Below are positions 26,305 through 33,844 of a stretch of 64,000 nucleotides of DNA, piece after piece. Source of the DNA: Bacteroidales bacterium UBA2712 (GTDB lineage: Bacteria; Bacteroidota; Bacteroidia; Bacteroidales; Paludibacteraceae); assembly GCA_002354055.1 (NCBI GenBank), contig DEKW01000012.1, forward strand, positions 62,001 through 126,000, given 5' to 3'. The notes below the pieces were generated by a model. That model was not told the origin of the DNA and made no database searches. It saw only the letters and a list, made by a program, of their open reading frames with translations. Position 1 is the stretch's first letter; every line of letters begins with the position of its first letter. Both the position numbers and the translations under genes were made by a program.

Positions 26305-26337
26305 AAAAAAATGGCTCGCACACGCGAGCCATTTTTC
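26305..26337. terminator. Rho-independent terminator after the secreted protein
   Basis: ATGGCTCGC (26311-26319), ACAC loop, GCGAGCCAT (26324-26332), extended by an A-run on the left and T-run on the right so that it can work in both directions. It lies 40 nt after the stop codon. Confidence 0.92.
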
Positions 26338-26361
26338 TTTGCCTTATGTGAGTTCATTTTT

Positions 26362-26426
26362 GGTCCAATTATGGTCCAATTATGGTCCATTCCCGCGACC
26401 TGATCGCGACCTGACCGAGACCTGTA
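26362..26426. repeat. Two adjacent 11-nt tandem arrays, three units each
   Basis: GGTCCA recurs at 26362, 26373 and 26384, exactly 11 nt apart. It is followed directly by CGCGACCTGAT (26394), CGCGACCTGAC (26405) and CGAGACCTGTA (26416), again 11 nt apart. The block fills the convergent gap between the secreted protein and the polygalacturonase. The same 11-nt periodicity occurs at 33944-34020 and 47919-47984. Confidence 0.88.
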
Positions 26427-26446
26427 CGTAGGGTCAGAGTCCGGTT

Positions 26447-27943
26447 TTACTCCAGCGGTTTTCCGTTGAACTGGATGTTCTTGCTGTGCTTGATCTCGTT
26501 CTCCTTGGCGGGAGTGATGATGCAGTTCTGGAAGGTGATGTCCTCTGCGTAGTCGAAACTCATGCCCTCCCGTACGCCGTAGAAGCTCACGCCGTCGAAG
26601 AGGATGTTATGTACCGGCAGACCCTTCAGACCGGTCATGTCCACTGCCTTGCGGGAGTTGACAGCCGTGATGTTGCGGAAGGTGAAATTGCTCCACTCGG
26701 GGTAGAACTTGCTCTTGTCATCCGTATCCGTGGCACCGCGGCCACCTGCCGAACGGTCTGCGTAACCCGACTGGAAGAAGATAGCCGCTTCGCGGATATT
26801 CTTCATCGTGATGTTGTAGCAGTAGATGTCCTCACACCATCCTCCACGACCGGGAGCGGATTTGAAACGGCAGCCGATATCCGTGCCGTCGAACATACAA
26901 TCCTTGACAATCAGGCGCTGCATACCGCCGCAGAACTCCGAACCGATGACGAAGCCGCCGTGCGCACGATAGACGGTGTCGTTAGTGATGAGGAAGTCGC
27001 GTTGCGGACCGGCAGCCACACCTTTGTCGCCCACGCCGCCTTTCATACAGATACCGTCGTCACCTGCGCTTACATGGCATCCGGCGATGAGGGCCACCTG
27101 TACGTTACCCGGGTCCATGGCATCGCCGTTCTGCGCCCACCACGGGCAATCGATTGTCACGTTCTCGATGATGAGGTTCTGGATACGGGTCGGCACGAGG
27201 TGAAATTTCGGGCTGTTGCGAAGGGTTACACCCTCTACTACGACGTTCTTCGAGTCGGTGATGTTAACCAGGTGCGGACGCATCTTCTCTTGGATCTCCG
27301 CAGTAGCTGCGATATTCGGGATGCCCAACTCCTTGTTGAGGTTGAACGGATACCAGAGGCGATAGGTCTTGTCGTCCTGTTTGAGCGTACCGCCGAGTGC
27401 CAAAGCCTCTTCCCATACCTCCGGCAGTTTGCCGTCACGAACGACTTTCTTCTCTTTGATAGGACGCCAGATGAAACCCTGACCGTCAATCACACCCTTA
27501 CCGGTGATACCGACGTTCTCCAGTTTGGAGCCACGGATGAGCGCGTAGCATTTCTTGCTGCCGTCGCGCAGCGAGTCGTCTTTCTGGACGTACAACTCTT
27601 TGTTCTCGGAGCCCAGGATAGTAGCGCCTTTACTCAAATGGAGGTCGATGTTACTGCGCAGCTGGATAGGTCCGGTTTTCCATACGCCGCGAGGCACGAT
27701 GACATGTCCGCCGCCCTGCTTGGAGAGCTCTTTGATGGCTTTGTTGAACGCCTCGGTACAATCGGTCTTGCCGTCCGGCACTGCGCCATACTGCGCGATG
27801 TTGACCGACGTCGCAGGGAATTTCACTTCCTGCACGCGCTCGATCTCGATAGGCAGATCCGTGTAGTAGTGGTCGTACTTACTTTGTGCGCTGAGGCTCA
27901 GCGCCGCGCCCAACAGGAGGGCGGAGAAGAAGATTTTTTTCAT
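26447..27943 (-). CDS. GH28 polygalacturonase (pectinase), secreted
   Basis: Hydrolyses galacturonan chains, probably in the periplasm or outside the cell. From ATG 27943 the 498 residues start MKKIFFSALLLGAALSLSAQ (signal peptide). GH28 segments are YGAVPDGKTDCTEAFNKAI near 50, CPWWAQNGDAMDPGN with the NxD acid pair, SAGDDGICMK with the DD pair, HGGFVIGSEFCGG in place of the classical G-H-G, and GCRFKSAPGRGGWCEDI for the RxK site. An in-frame upstream extension to 28102 lies in the 8-nt array and the next gene, so I rejected it. No promoter is visible. It may be read from the upstream minus-strand genes or from a promoter of another class. Confidence 0.92.
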   Translation of the reverse strand: MKKIFFSALLLGAALSLSAQSKYDHYYTDLPIEIERVQEVKFPATSVNIAQYGAVPDGKTDCTEAFNKAIKELSKQGGGHVIVPRGVWKTGPIQLRSNIDLHLSKGATILGSENKELYVQKDDSLRDGSKKCYALIRGSKLENVGITGKGVIDGQGFIWRPIKEKKVVRDGKLPEVWEEALALGGTLKQDDKTYRLWYPFNLNKELGIPNIAATAEIQEKMRPHLVNITDSKNVVVEGVTLRNSPKFHLVPTRIQNLIIENVTIDCPWWAQNGDAMDPGNVQVALIAGCHVSAGDDGICMKGGVGDKGVAAGPQRDFLITNDTVYRAHGGFVIGSEFCGGMQRLIVKDCMFDGTDIGCRFKSAPGRGGWCEDIYCYNITMKNIREAAIFFQSGYADRSAGGRGATDTDDKSKFYPEWSNFTFRNITAVNSRKAVDMTGLKGLPVHNILFDGVSFYGVREGMSFDYAEDITFQNCIITPAKENEIKHSKNIQFNGKPLE

Positions 27944-27966
27944 GATAGTTATTATTTGTTGTTTCT

Positions 27967-28001
27967 TCGATTTCTCGATATGTCGATATCTCGATATTTC
28001 G
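27967..28001. repeat. Tandem array of 8-nt units, TCGATATN family
   Basis: TCGATTTC, TCGATATG, TCGATATC, TCGATATT and a partial TCG in succession. It lies between the stop of the FAD dehydrogenase and the start of the polygalacturonase, close to where a promoter for the latter would be expected. The same unit family recurs at 36360, 58353 and 61652. Confidence 0.9.
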
Positions 28002-28011
28002 TTTGCAATAA

Positions 28012-29595
28012 TCATGCCATTTCGGCAATCTTGTTGGCGGCGTTTATGCCGTCGAGTGCGGAAGACGTGATGCCGCCGGCGTAGCCTGCTCCTTCGCCGC
28101 AAGGGTAGAGACCCGGCGTGGAGACCGATTGCAGGGTCTCCGGATCCCGCGGGATACGCACCGCACTACTGCTGCGGCTCTCGACACCGACTATCACCGC
28201 ATCATTCGTCAAAAACCCCGGGTATTTCTTGTCAAAATCCCGAAATCCTTGTTGCAGCCTCCTGCCGATCTCCGCCGGTAACCACTGGTCCAAACGGCTG
28301 GGTACAATGCCCGGCAGGTAGCTGCATTTCGGCAGATCCTTGCTCGCTTTTCCTTCTACAAAATCGCGCAAGCGTTGCGCCGGGGCGGTATATCTTCCCC
28401 CCTCTATGGGGGGATTGAGGGGGGCCTGTCCTTGCTTGAACGCTTCGCGTTCCAAGGCTTCCTGGTATTCAAGGCCGCGGAGAGGGTCATCGCCGGGGAT
28501 GTCCTCGGGGTTGATCTGTACGACCATGCCGGAGTTGGCAAAAGGACTATTCCGATGGCTGGCACTCATGCCGTTTACCACACACGTCCCCGCGCTGCTT
28601 CCTGCCGGTACGATATGTCCGCCCGGACACATACAGAACGAGTAAACCCCTCGGCCGTCCACCTGCGTCACGAGGCTGTAGGAGGCGTTGCCGACGTATT
28701 GAATTAACTGGGTGTCTTTGTCTTTGAGCGAAGCGGTCTTTTGTCTTTGAGCGGAGCGGTCTTTCTTCTCATCCAGATGATACATCAGCCGGTTAATCAA
28801 CTCCTGCGGGTGTTCGGCGCGCACGCCCATGGCGAAGCCCTTCGTCTCCAACTTCACGCCTTCGGCGGCTAACATCCGATAGGTGTCATGCGCCGAGTGC
28901 CCGATAGCGAGGATAATAGGAGTCGCCTGTCTTTCGGCTTTTGACTTTTGACTTTCGACTTCTTTGAGGCTCTCAATCTTCGTCTCAAAGTGTATCTCTC
29001 CGCCGTGCTCCAAGATGCACTCGCGCATGTTTTTGATGATCGTCGGCAGCTTGTCGGAGCCGATATGTGCGTGGGCTTCGTAGAGGACGGTGTCCGGCGC
29101 CCCGAAGAAATGGAACAGTTCCATCACCCGTTGCATGTTACCCCGTTTCTTGGAGCGGGAGAAGAGTTTGCCATCGGAGAAAGTGCCGGCACCGCCTTCG
29201 CCGAAACAGTAGTTCGACTCAGGGTTGAGCCCTTCGTTCCTGTTCAGCAACGCTATATCTTTTTTGCGCTCGCTGACTTCTTTGCCTCGCTCGTAGATGA
29301 TGGGTTTGATGCCGTGCTCGATGAGCGTCAGCGCTGCAAACAACCCTGCCGGTCCGGCGCCAATGATGACGGCAGAACGGGAGACATTATGCACGTCTTG
29401 AAACACAGGCGGCGTGTACAGCGGTATCGGCGCATCCTTCGCGATGGGTTTCCCTTCATCATCCGTAAGAACAGTAAGATGCACCTTCAGCTCGCGCTGA
29501 CGTGCATCTACACTACGCTTCACGACCCGCCATTTCTGTTCGGCTTCGTGCGCTTCTTTGGGAGATAATATATATTGCAGGGTCTGCATAGCCAA
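28012..29595 (-). CDS. FAD-dependent dehydrogenase (COG2509-type) carrying repeat-derived insertions
   Basis: Flavoprotein of the uncharacterised NAD(FAD)-dependent dehydrogenase family; the substrate is unknown. In the 527 residues the Rossmann motif is SAVIIGAGPAGLFAALTL near 76, followed by NYCFGEGGAGTFSDGKLFSRSK near 130, IILAIGHSAHDTYRML near 226, CMCPGGHIVPA and the C-terminal YPCGEGAGYAGGITSSALDG. Three segments look inserted: about 212-221 (ESQKSKAER, from a 7-nt array), 277-292 (KDRSAQRQKTASLKD, from a 23-nt duplicated element) and 389-400 (PLNPPIEGGR, from a hairpin element). All three match repeats found between genes elsewhere in the window. The core motifs remain intact. It starts 20 nt after the recA stop. 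Confidence 0.88.
   Translation of the reverse strand: MAMQTLQYILSPKEAHEAEQKWRVVKRSVDARQRELKVHLTVLTDDEGKPIAKDAPIPLYTPPVFQDVHNVSRSAVIIGAGPAGLFAALTLIEHGIKPIIYERGKEVSERKKDIALLNRNEGLNPESNYCFGEGGAGTFSDGKLFSRSKKRGNMQRVMELFHFFGAPDTVLYEAHAHIGSDKLPTIIKNMRECILEHGGEIHFETKIESLKEVESQKSKAERQATPIILAIGHSAHDTYRMLAAEGVKLETKGFAMGVRAEHPQELINRLMYHLDEKKDRSAQRQKTASLKDKDTQLIQYVGNASYSLVTQVDGRGVYSFCMCPGGHIVPAGSSAGTCVVNGMSASHRNSPFANSGMVVQINPEDIPGDDPLRGLEYQEALEREAFKQGQAPLNPPIEGGRYTAPAQRLRDFVEGKASKDLPKCSYLPGIVPSRLDQWLPAEIGRRLQQGFRDFDKKYPGFLTNDAVIVGVESRSSSAVRIPRDPETLQSVSTPGLYPCGEGAGYAGGITSSALDGINAANKIAEMA
28394..28427. repeat. Hairpin/G-run element, copy 1 (in frame in the FAD dehydrogenase)
   Basis: CCCCCC (28397-28402), TCTAT, GGGGGG (28408-28413), then ATTGAGGGGGGCCT. 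It has the same plan as four other copies: a C-rich arm, a short loop, a G-rich arm, further G-runs and a CCT or GCT end, all in one orientation. On the coding strand it encodes about LNPPIEGG. Confidence 0.85.
28720..28765. repeat. Direct duplication of a 23-nt element inside the FAD dehydrogenase
   Basis: Two copies (28720-28742 and 28743-28765) of a 23-nt unit with core CTTTGAGCGAAGCGGTCTTT differ at two positions. The core recurs at 33022-33041 between pth and rplY with one extra A. Confidence 0.85.
28931..28958. repeat. Tandem array of 7-nt units (CTTTCGA family) inside a coding sequence
   Basis: CTTTCGG, CTTTTGA, CTTTTGA, CTTTCGA in succession inside the FAD dehydrogenase. The same unit occurs twice at 33008-33021 in an intergenic region. 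Confidence 0.85.
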
Positions 29596-29615
29596 CCGGG
29601 TGTCGAGCCGCTCGA

Positions 29616-30656
29616 CTATTTGCCAATTTTTGCTAAAACGGCCTCGAGACCGAGTTCTTTGATCTTCTCGCTGATCTTGCCTTCGAGCTCATCGCACAGG
29701 TCGGGGTTCTCCGCCAGTACATCTTTCACTTTGTCGCGTCCCTGACCGAGCTTGGTGTCGCCGTAAGAGAAGAACGAACCGCTTTTCTTGATGACCTCGG
29801 TAGCTACTGCGAAGTCGAGGATCTCACCGATCTTGGAGATGCCCTCGTTGAACATGAGGTCGAACTCCGCTTTCTTGAACGGCGGCGCCACTTTGTTCTT
29901 CACCACTTTGACGCGTACTTGGTTACCCTTGATGGTATCGCCGTCTTTGATCTGTCCCGTGCGGCGGATATCCAGACGTACGGAGGCGTAGAACTTGAGG
30001 GCGTTACCTCCGGTGGTGGTCTCCGGACTGCCGAACAGCACACCGATCTTCTCGCGCAACTGGTTGATGAAGATGACGGTCGTGCCGGTCTTGTTGACCG
30101 AAGCGGTCATCTTACGCAGCGCCTGGCTCATCAGTCGTGCCTGCAGGCCGACCTTGTTGTCGCCCATGTCGCCATCGATCTCGGCTTTCGGGGTCAGCGC
30201 GGCTACGGAGTCAATGACGATCAGATCGACTGCCGCCGAACGGATCAACTCGTCAGCAATCTCCAGCGCCTGCTCGCCGCTGTCCGGCTGTGCGATCAGC
30301 AGGTCGTTGATGTCCACGCCTAATTTCTCAGCGTAGAAGCGGTCGAAAGCATGCTCGGCATCGATGATTGCCGCAATGCCGCCGGCTTTCTGCACCTCTG
30401 CCATCGCGTGAATAGCGAGGGTCGTCTTACCGGACGACTCCGGACCGTAAATCTCAATGATTCGTCCTTTCGGATAACCGCCTACGCCTAAGGCGTAGTT
30501 CAAACCCAGACTACCCGTCGGAATCACGGGAACGTCCTCTATCTTCTCATCACCCAGACGCATGATGGCGCCCTTACCGAAGTCTTTGTCAATCTTTGCC
30601 ATCGCGTTTTGCAGCGCTTTCAGTTTGTCTGCCGATGGTCCTTGTTTTTCTGCCAT
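29616..30656 (-). CDS. recA: RecA recombinase
   Basis: Forms the nucleoprotein filament for homologous recombination and SOS induction. The 346 residues show Walker A GPESSGKTTLAIHAMAE near 68, the Walker B region VDLIVIDSVAALTPKAEIDG near 140, loop L1 VGLQARLMSQALRKMT, loop L2 FINQLREKIGVLFGSPETTTGGNALKF, and a C-terminal domain that ends AVLAKIGK. Length is standard. The promoter lies about 145 nt upstream, inside the end of nth. I see no obvious LexA box. The leader carries a GC-rich segment at 30680-30726 with CGGGGACCCCG. Confidence 0.99.
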   Translation of the reverse strand: MAEKQGPSADKLKALQNAMAKIDKDFGKGAIMRLGDEKIEDVPVIPTGSLGLNYALGVGGYPKGRIIEIYGPESSGKTTLAIHAMAEVQKAGGIAAIIDAEHAFDRFYAEKLGVDINDLLIAQPDSGEQALEIADELIRSAAVDLIVIDSVAALTPKAEIDGDMGDNKVGLQARLMSQALRKMTASVNKTGTTVIFINQLREKIGVLFGSPETTTGGNALKFYASVRLDIRRTGQIKDGDTIKGNQVRVKVVKNKVAPPFKKAEFDLMFNEGISKIGEILDFAVATEVIKKSGSFFSYGDTKLGQGRDKVKDVLAENPDLCDELEGKISEKIKELGLEAVLAKIGK

Positions 30657-30798
30657 AATATATAAGTATTTGTTATTTTAACGGGGACCCCGACGGGGGC
30701 TAACGTAGTGCACCCGGTGGGGAGAGCGGAGGCAGGAGTTGCTTGTCGATTTAGCGAAGCGGTATCGACCGCCGCACACTCCTTGCCGAACGCGACTG

Positions 30799-30830
30799 CA
30801 AAATTACTAAAAAAAAACGACATACGCAAG
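30799..30830 (-). promoter_or_regulatory. recA: Promoter for recA
   Basis: On the minus strand CTTG (30827-30830) and TAATTTTG (30799-30806) are 20 nt apart, and the -33 continues CGTATGTCG. The region also forms GACATACGC (30819-30827), AA, GCGTATGTC (30830-30838), a 9-bp inverted repeat that overlaps the -33 element and the last bases of nth. Confidence 0.78.
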
Positions 30831-30836
30831 CGTATG

Positions 30837-31472
30837 TCAATTTTTCTCAAAAAATCTACAAAATTCGGCAATCCCGCATTGTTCGCATTTGGGTTTGCGG
30901 GCCTGGCATACATACCGTCCGTGCAGTAGCAGCCAGTGATGTGCCTTCGGGATAACCTCCGCGGGGATGTGTTTGACAAGCTGGCGCTCGGTCTGCAAGG
31001 GGTTCTTGCTTCCTGTTGTCAGCCCGATACGTTCGCTCACGCGGAAGATATGGGTATCGACCGCCATGGTCGGTTGGTTCCAGATGACCGCACAAACGAC
31101 ATTAGCGGTCTTGCGCCCGACGCCTTGCATCGTCTGCAGTTCTTCTATCGTGTCCGGCACTTCGCCGTGATAGACCTCCACCAGCCGCTGCGCCATGGCT
31201 ACCAGATGTTCGGCTTTCGATCTGGGATAACTGACGCTCTTTACGTATTCGAACACCTCATCGCTCGTCGCCTTGGCCAATAACTCCGGCGTGGGGTAGG
31301 CTTCAAAAAGTGCCGGCGTGACCATATTGACGCGCTTGTCGGTGCACTGCGCGGACAGCATCACGGCGACCAGCAGTTCGTACGGGTTGCGGTAGTTCAG
31401 TTCGCTCTCCGCAACCGGCATGTTCGCCTCAAACCACGCGAGGATATTTTTGAATCTATCAGACGTTTTCAT
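30837..31472 (-). CDS. nth: Endonuclease III
   Basis: Base-excision-repair glycosylase/AP lyase that removes oxidised pyrimidines. The 211 residues contain the HhH motif LQTMQGVGRKTANVV with the catalytic Lys (about K121), the catalytic Asp in MAVDTHIFRVSERIGLT (about D139) and a C-terminal 4Fe-4S loop (CQARKPKCEQCGIAEFC). Length and order are normal. It follows the DUF4924 gene on the same strand, separated by an 18-nt gap. A hairpin/G-run element begins in that gap and extends into the DUF4924 stop region. Confidence 0.97.
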   Translation of the reverse strand: MKTSDRFKNILAWFEANMPVAESELNYRNPYELLVAVMLSAQCTDKRVNMVTPALFEAYPTPELLAKATSDEVFEYVKSVSYPRSKAEHLVAMAQRLVEVYHGEVPDTIEELQTMQGVGRKTANVVCAVIWNQPTMAVDTHIFRVSERIGLTTGSKNPLQTERQLVKHIPAEVIPKAHHWLLLHGRYVCQARKPKCEQCGIAEFCRFFEKN

Positions 31473-31481
31473 TTTGAAAAG

Positions 31482-31513
31482 CCCTTCCTTTCAGGGAAGG
31501 GGTTGGGTTAGGC
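31482..31513. repeat. Hairpin/G-run element, copy 2
   Basis: CCCTTCC (31482-31488) pairs with GGAAGGG (31495-31501), followed by GTTGGGTTAGGC. The element encodes the last residues and stop codon of the DUF4924 gene (TQPLP then stop), so this gene's C-terminus is built from the repeat. Confidence 0.85.
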
Positions 31514-31955
31514 TTCGATAACTCTGGCTTAAAAACCTCAGCAACTTCGTTGCCTGCTCTTGTACGGACGCGGTCTCCGGGGAGATCTCGCGTTTCTGCA
31601 AACGCAGCATCATCACCTGATACAGCAGAATAAGACATGCCTCTATGTCACTCATCGTCGGTCGGTCGGTCTTCGCTTTGAGAAGGTTCAGCGAGGGCTT
31701 CAGACGGATGATAGCGGCGCGGTACATGGCGTCTTCGTCAAGTAGCGAGGCATGCAACTCCTCCAGCTCCTCTAATGCGTTTTTCGCCAACTGCAGATGA
31801 CCGCTCTCGGTGATGCCTTCGCGGTGCATCATCTCCTTCAGCTCGCGCAACTCCTCATTGCCCTCCGCCTGAGCGGGGAAAGCTCTCAAGAAATCCTCCA
31901 TCTGCCATAGATAAAGGATATATTCGGCAATATTGTCCTTCTTACTCTTCATCAT
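31491..31955 (-). CDS. DUF4924 family protein
   Basis: A small all-helical protein restricted to Bacteroidota, with unknown function. The 154 residues begin MMKSKKDNIAEYILYLWQMEDFLRA, the characteristic opening of the family. Leu-rich helices include ALEELEELHASLLDED and LLYQVMMLRLQKREI. The last residues, SLTQPLP, come from a hairpin/G-run repeat, so the natural C-terminus may have been replaced. It overlaps the S4-domain gene by 14 nt, which implies coupled translation. Confidence 0.8.
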   Translation of the reverse strand: MMKSKKDNIAEYILYLWQMEDFLRAFPAQAEGNEELRELKEMMHREGITESGHLQLAKNALEELEELHASLLDEDAMYRAAIIRLKPSLNLLKAKTDRPTMSDIEACLILLYQVMMLRLQKREISPETASVQEQATKLLRFLSQSYRSLTQPLP

Positions 31956-32355
31956 CCTCCCAGTCTATTTCGTCGAGGTAACTGTCGCTCATGAAGGTCT
32001 CGATGTCTCGGCGGTCTTTCTTCGTCGGACGTCCCAGACCTCTGTCGCGAACGCCGTTACCCGCCATACGGGCTAACTCCAACAGTTCCAACTGCTTCGG
32101 ATCCGTGCAGTCGCGTAGATATTCCGGCACGAGTTTTGCCCCCAAGCGGTTCTCGCTCAGTTGCAGTACCTGGTAGGTGTACGTGATGGGACCCTTGCGC
32201 ACGGAGAACTGATCGCCGATCTTGAAAGTCCGGCTGGGCTTGATTTGTACGCCACCCATAGTGATACGCCCGTTCTTGCAGGCGTCCGCAGCAATCGACC
32301 GCGTCTTATAGATCCGCATCGCCCATAAATATTTATCTACTCTTACTTCTGCCAT
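31942..32355 (-). CDS. S4-domain RNA-binding protein (Hsp15/HslR type)
   Basis: Predicted to bind 50S subunits that carry stalled nascent peptides and help recycle them. The 137 residues begin with an S4 domain (VRVDKYLWAMRIYKTRSIAADACKNG, then GVQIKPSRTFKIGDQF), as in HslR. An acidic tail, DEIDWEDDEE, closes the protein. Neighbouring pth (peptidyl-tRNA hydrolase) and rplY fit a translation-rescue setting. Start ATG 32355 matches the usual start of the family. Confidence 0.88.
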   Translation of the reverse strand: MAEVRVDKYLWAMRIYKTRSIAADACKNGRITMGGVQIKPSRTFKIGDQFSVRKGPITYTYQVLQLSENRLGAKLVPEYLRDCTDPKQLELLELARMAGNGVRDRGLGRPTKKDRRDIETFMSDSYLDEIDWEDDEE

Positions 32356-32363
32356 ATAAAACT

Positions 32364-32397
32364 CCCTTCCCTCTATGGGAAGGGTAGGGGTAGGGCT
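32364..32397. repeat. Hairpin/G-run element, copy 3 (perfect hairpin and G4 motif)
   Basis: CCCTTCCC (32364-32371), TCTAT, GGGAAGGG (32377-32384), then TAGGGGTAGGGCT. The stretch 32377-32395 has four G-runs separated by 2 nt (a canonical G-quadruplex motif on the plus strand). It fills the gap between pth and the S4-domain gene. Confidence 0.9.
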
Positions 32398-32964
32398 TTA
32401 TTTTCCGTTATACTGATTCATCGTGCGGTCGATGCCCGCGAGGCAGAAAGACGTAATGATCTCTGTCGTCACTTTCAGACGCTCGTCAATCTGTTTCTTC
32501 TCCTCTTCGGTCCACTCGCCCAGCACGAAATTGATTTGCGCGCCACGGGTGTATTCATTACCGATGCCGAATCGCACGCGGGCGTACGCGTCCGTTCCTA
32601 ATACAGATTGTATATTCCCCAACCCGTTGTGCCCGCCGTTGGAGCCCTGCTTGCGGATGCGGATGGTGCCGAACGGCAGGTTCAGGTCATCCACCAGCAC
32701 GAGCATGTTCTCGATGGGGATCTTCTCCTGTTGCAACCAGTACCGCACGGCGTTTCCGCTGAGGTTCATATAGGTAGAGGGCTTCAGCAAGACCATCTCC
32801 GCGTTCTTCACCCTGCATCTGGCGACGAACCCGTACCGCTTGTCCTCCCACTTGGCGTTGACCGACGCGGCGAACGCATCGATCATCATGAAACCGATGT
32901 TGTGCCGCGTACCGGCGTACTCGTCACCGATATTTCCTAAACCTACTATGAGAAATTTTGCCAT
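32398..32964 (-). CDS. pth: Peptidyl-tRNA hydrolase
   Basis: Releases tRNA from peptidyl-tRNA dropped by ribosomes. The 188 residues begin MAKFLIVGLGNIGDEYAGTRHNIGF with the catalytic His (about H21), followed by LLKPSTYMNLSG near 64, MLVLVDDLNLPFGTIRIR near 89 and GGHNGLGNIQSVLG near 110. It follows rplY on the same strand, but a terminator stands between them. No separate promoter is visible, so expression may depend on read-through. Confidence 0.97.
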   Translation of the reverse strand: MAKFLIVGLGNIGDEYAGTRHNIGFMMIDAFAASVNAKWEDKRYGFVARCRVKNAEMVLLKPSTYMNLSGNAVRYWLQQEKIPIENMLVLVDDLNLPFGTIRIRKQGSNGGHNGLGNIQSVLGTDAYARVRFGIGNEYTRGAQINFVLGEWTEEEKKQIDERLKVTTEIITSFCLAGIDRTMNQYNGK

Positions 32965-32970
32965 CTTTTT

Positions 32971-33002
32971 CTAAAAAATAAGGAGCGGGAAAATCCCGCT
33001 CC
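32971..33002 (-). terminator. Rho-independent terminator between rplY and pth
   Basis: GGAGCGGGA (32982-32990) and TCCCGCTCC (32994-33002) form a perfect 9-bp stem with a 3-nt loop. On the minus strand it is followed by TTATTTTTT, a T-run directly upstream of pth. Confidence 0.88.
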
Positions 33003-33007
33003 CTCTG

Positions 33008-33044
33008 CTTTCGACTTTCGACTTTGAGCGAAAGCGGTCTTTCG
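33008..33044. repeat. 7-nt tandem units followed by the GAGCGAAGCGG-type element
   Basis: CTTTCGA (33008-33014), CTTTCGA (33015-33021), then CTTTGAGCGAAAGCGGTCTT (33022-33041). Both parts match insertions inside the FAD dehydrogenase at 28931-28958 and 28720-28765. Confidence 0.85.
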
Positions 33045-33049
33045 ACTCA

Positions 33050-33607
33050 TTAGGCTTGTTTGCTCTGGCGGGTAGCCTTCACTTCAGCTACGCAAGCGTC
33101 TGCCGGGTTGACGAATTTCAGACCCTCGATCTTCACGTCAGCTACAGCAATCTTCTTGCCCAAACCGAGCTCGGTTACATCGATATCGATGCGATCCGGG
33201 AAAGCGGTGTAGATACCCTGTACTTTCAGTTTACGCATATCCTGAACCAGCTTACCACCGGCTTTAACACCCTCAGCGAGACCGTTCAACTGAATAGGAA
33301 TCTCAACTACTACCGGCTTCTTCTCGTCAACGGCGAGGAAATCGATATGCAGTGTCTTGCCATCAATCGGGTGGAACTGAAGCTCCTTAACGATCGCTTT
33401 CGTCTTGGTGTCACCGATGGTGAGGTCAACGATCTGCGTGTCAGGGCTGTAAATCAGTTTACGAACGTCAGCTGCAGCAACGGTGAACGTGCAGTTCAGA
33501 CCACAGCCATAGATGTTGCAGGGAACCAACTCCTCTGCGCGGAGAGCCTTAGCGGCTTTCTTGCCGTACTCGCTACGAGGAGTACCTACAAGTGCAAATT
33601 CTTTCAT
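33050..33607 (-). CDS. rplY: 50S ribosomal protein L25, general stress protein CTC type
   Basis: 5S rRNA-binding ribosomal protein of the long two-domain CTC type. The 185 residues start MKEFALVGTPRSEYGKKAAKALR, and the L25 domain includes PCNIYGCGLNCTF and ELQFHPIDGKTLHIDFLAV. The C-terminal TL5-like domain contains IPIQLNGLAEGVKAGG and FPDRIDIDVTELGLG. It lies 136 nt downstream of tRNA-Gln on the same strand and probably shares its promoter. A terminator follows. Confidence 0.96.
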   Translation of the reverse strand: MKEFALVGTPRSEYGKKAAKALRAEELVPCNIYGCGLNCTFTVAAADVRKLIYSPDTQIVDLTIGDTKTKAIVKELQFHPIDGKTLHIDFLAVDEKKPVVVEIPIQLNGLAEGVKAGGKLVQDMRKLKVQGIYTAFPDRIDIDVTELGLGKKIAVADVKIEGLKFVNPADACVAEVKATRQSKQA

Positions 33608-33700
33608 TTTAGTAAAGTTTTGTGTTACTCAATATGGGGCAATAGTTTTCTTTTGTGACGTTGCCCGTATCCCATCACACGAACCCCTTTTCATTAAATT

Positions 33701-33733
33701 CCCTCCCATTAGGGGGAGGGTTAGGGTGGGGCT
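33701..33733. repeat. Hairpin/G-run element, copy 4 (G4 motif)
   Basis: CCCTCCC (33701-33707) pairs with GGGAGGG (33714-33720), followed by TTAGGGTGGGGCT. The stretch 33712-33731 contains four G-runs, a canonical G-quadruplex motif. It lies in the tRNA-Gln to rplY spacer. Confidence 0.88.
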
Positions 33734-33743
33734 GTTCCCTTTG

Positions 33744-33814
33744 TTGTCCACCGAGGAGTCGAACCTCGCTTCTCGGAACCAAAATCCGGTGTAATACCGA
33801 TATACGAGTGGACA
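33744..33814 (-). tRNA. tRNA-Gln (TTG)
   Basis: On the minus strand the acceptor TGTCCAC (5' end at 33814) pairs with GTGGACA (33745-33751), and the discriminator base A is at 33744. Anticodon TTG is at 33780-33782, in loop TTTTGGT after stem CCGGA; T-arm CGAGG/CCTCG with TTCGACT loop. The 71-nt length fits Gln tRNAs of the phylum. The outermost anticodon-stem pair is C-A. CCA is not encoded. It has its own promoter and is followed by rplY. Confidence 0.93.
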
Positions 33815-33844
33815 CCACATTCACCTTTCAGCGAAAAGCGGGTG

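Noticed and set aside
26486..28084. Open frame of 532 codons on the plus strand over the polygalacturonase
   Set aside because: It is antisense to a clear GH28 gene with intact motifs and signal peptide. The translation has no recognisable domain, and the openness follows from the codon pattern of the real gene.
30676..30726. GC-rich recA leader considered as a riboswitch or SOS box
   Set aside because: CGGGGACCCCG can pair, and GGGGACCCC recurs near 61636, but no known aptamer or LexA-type palindrome could be recognised.
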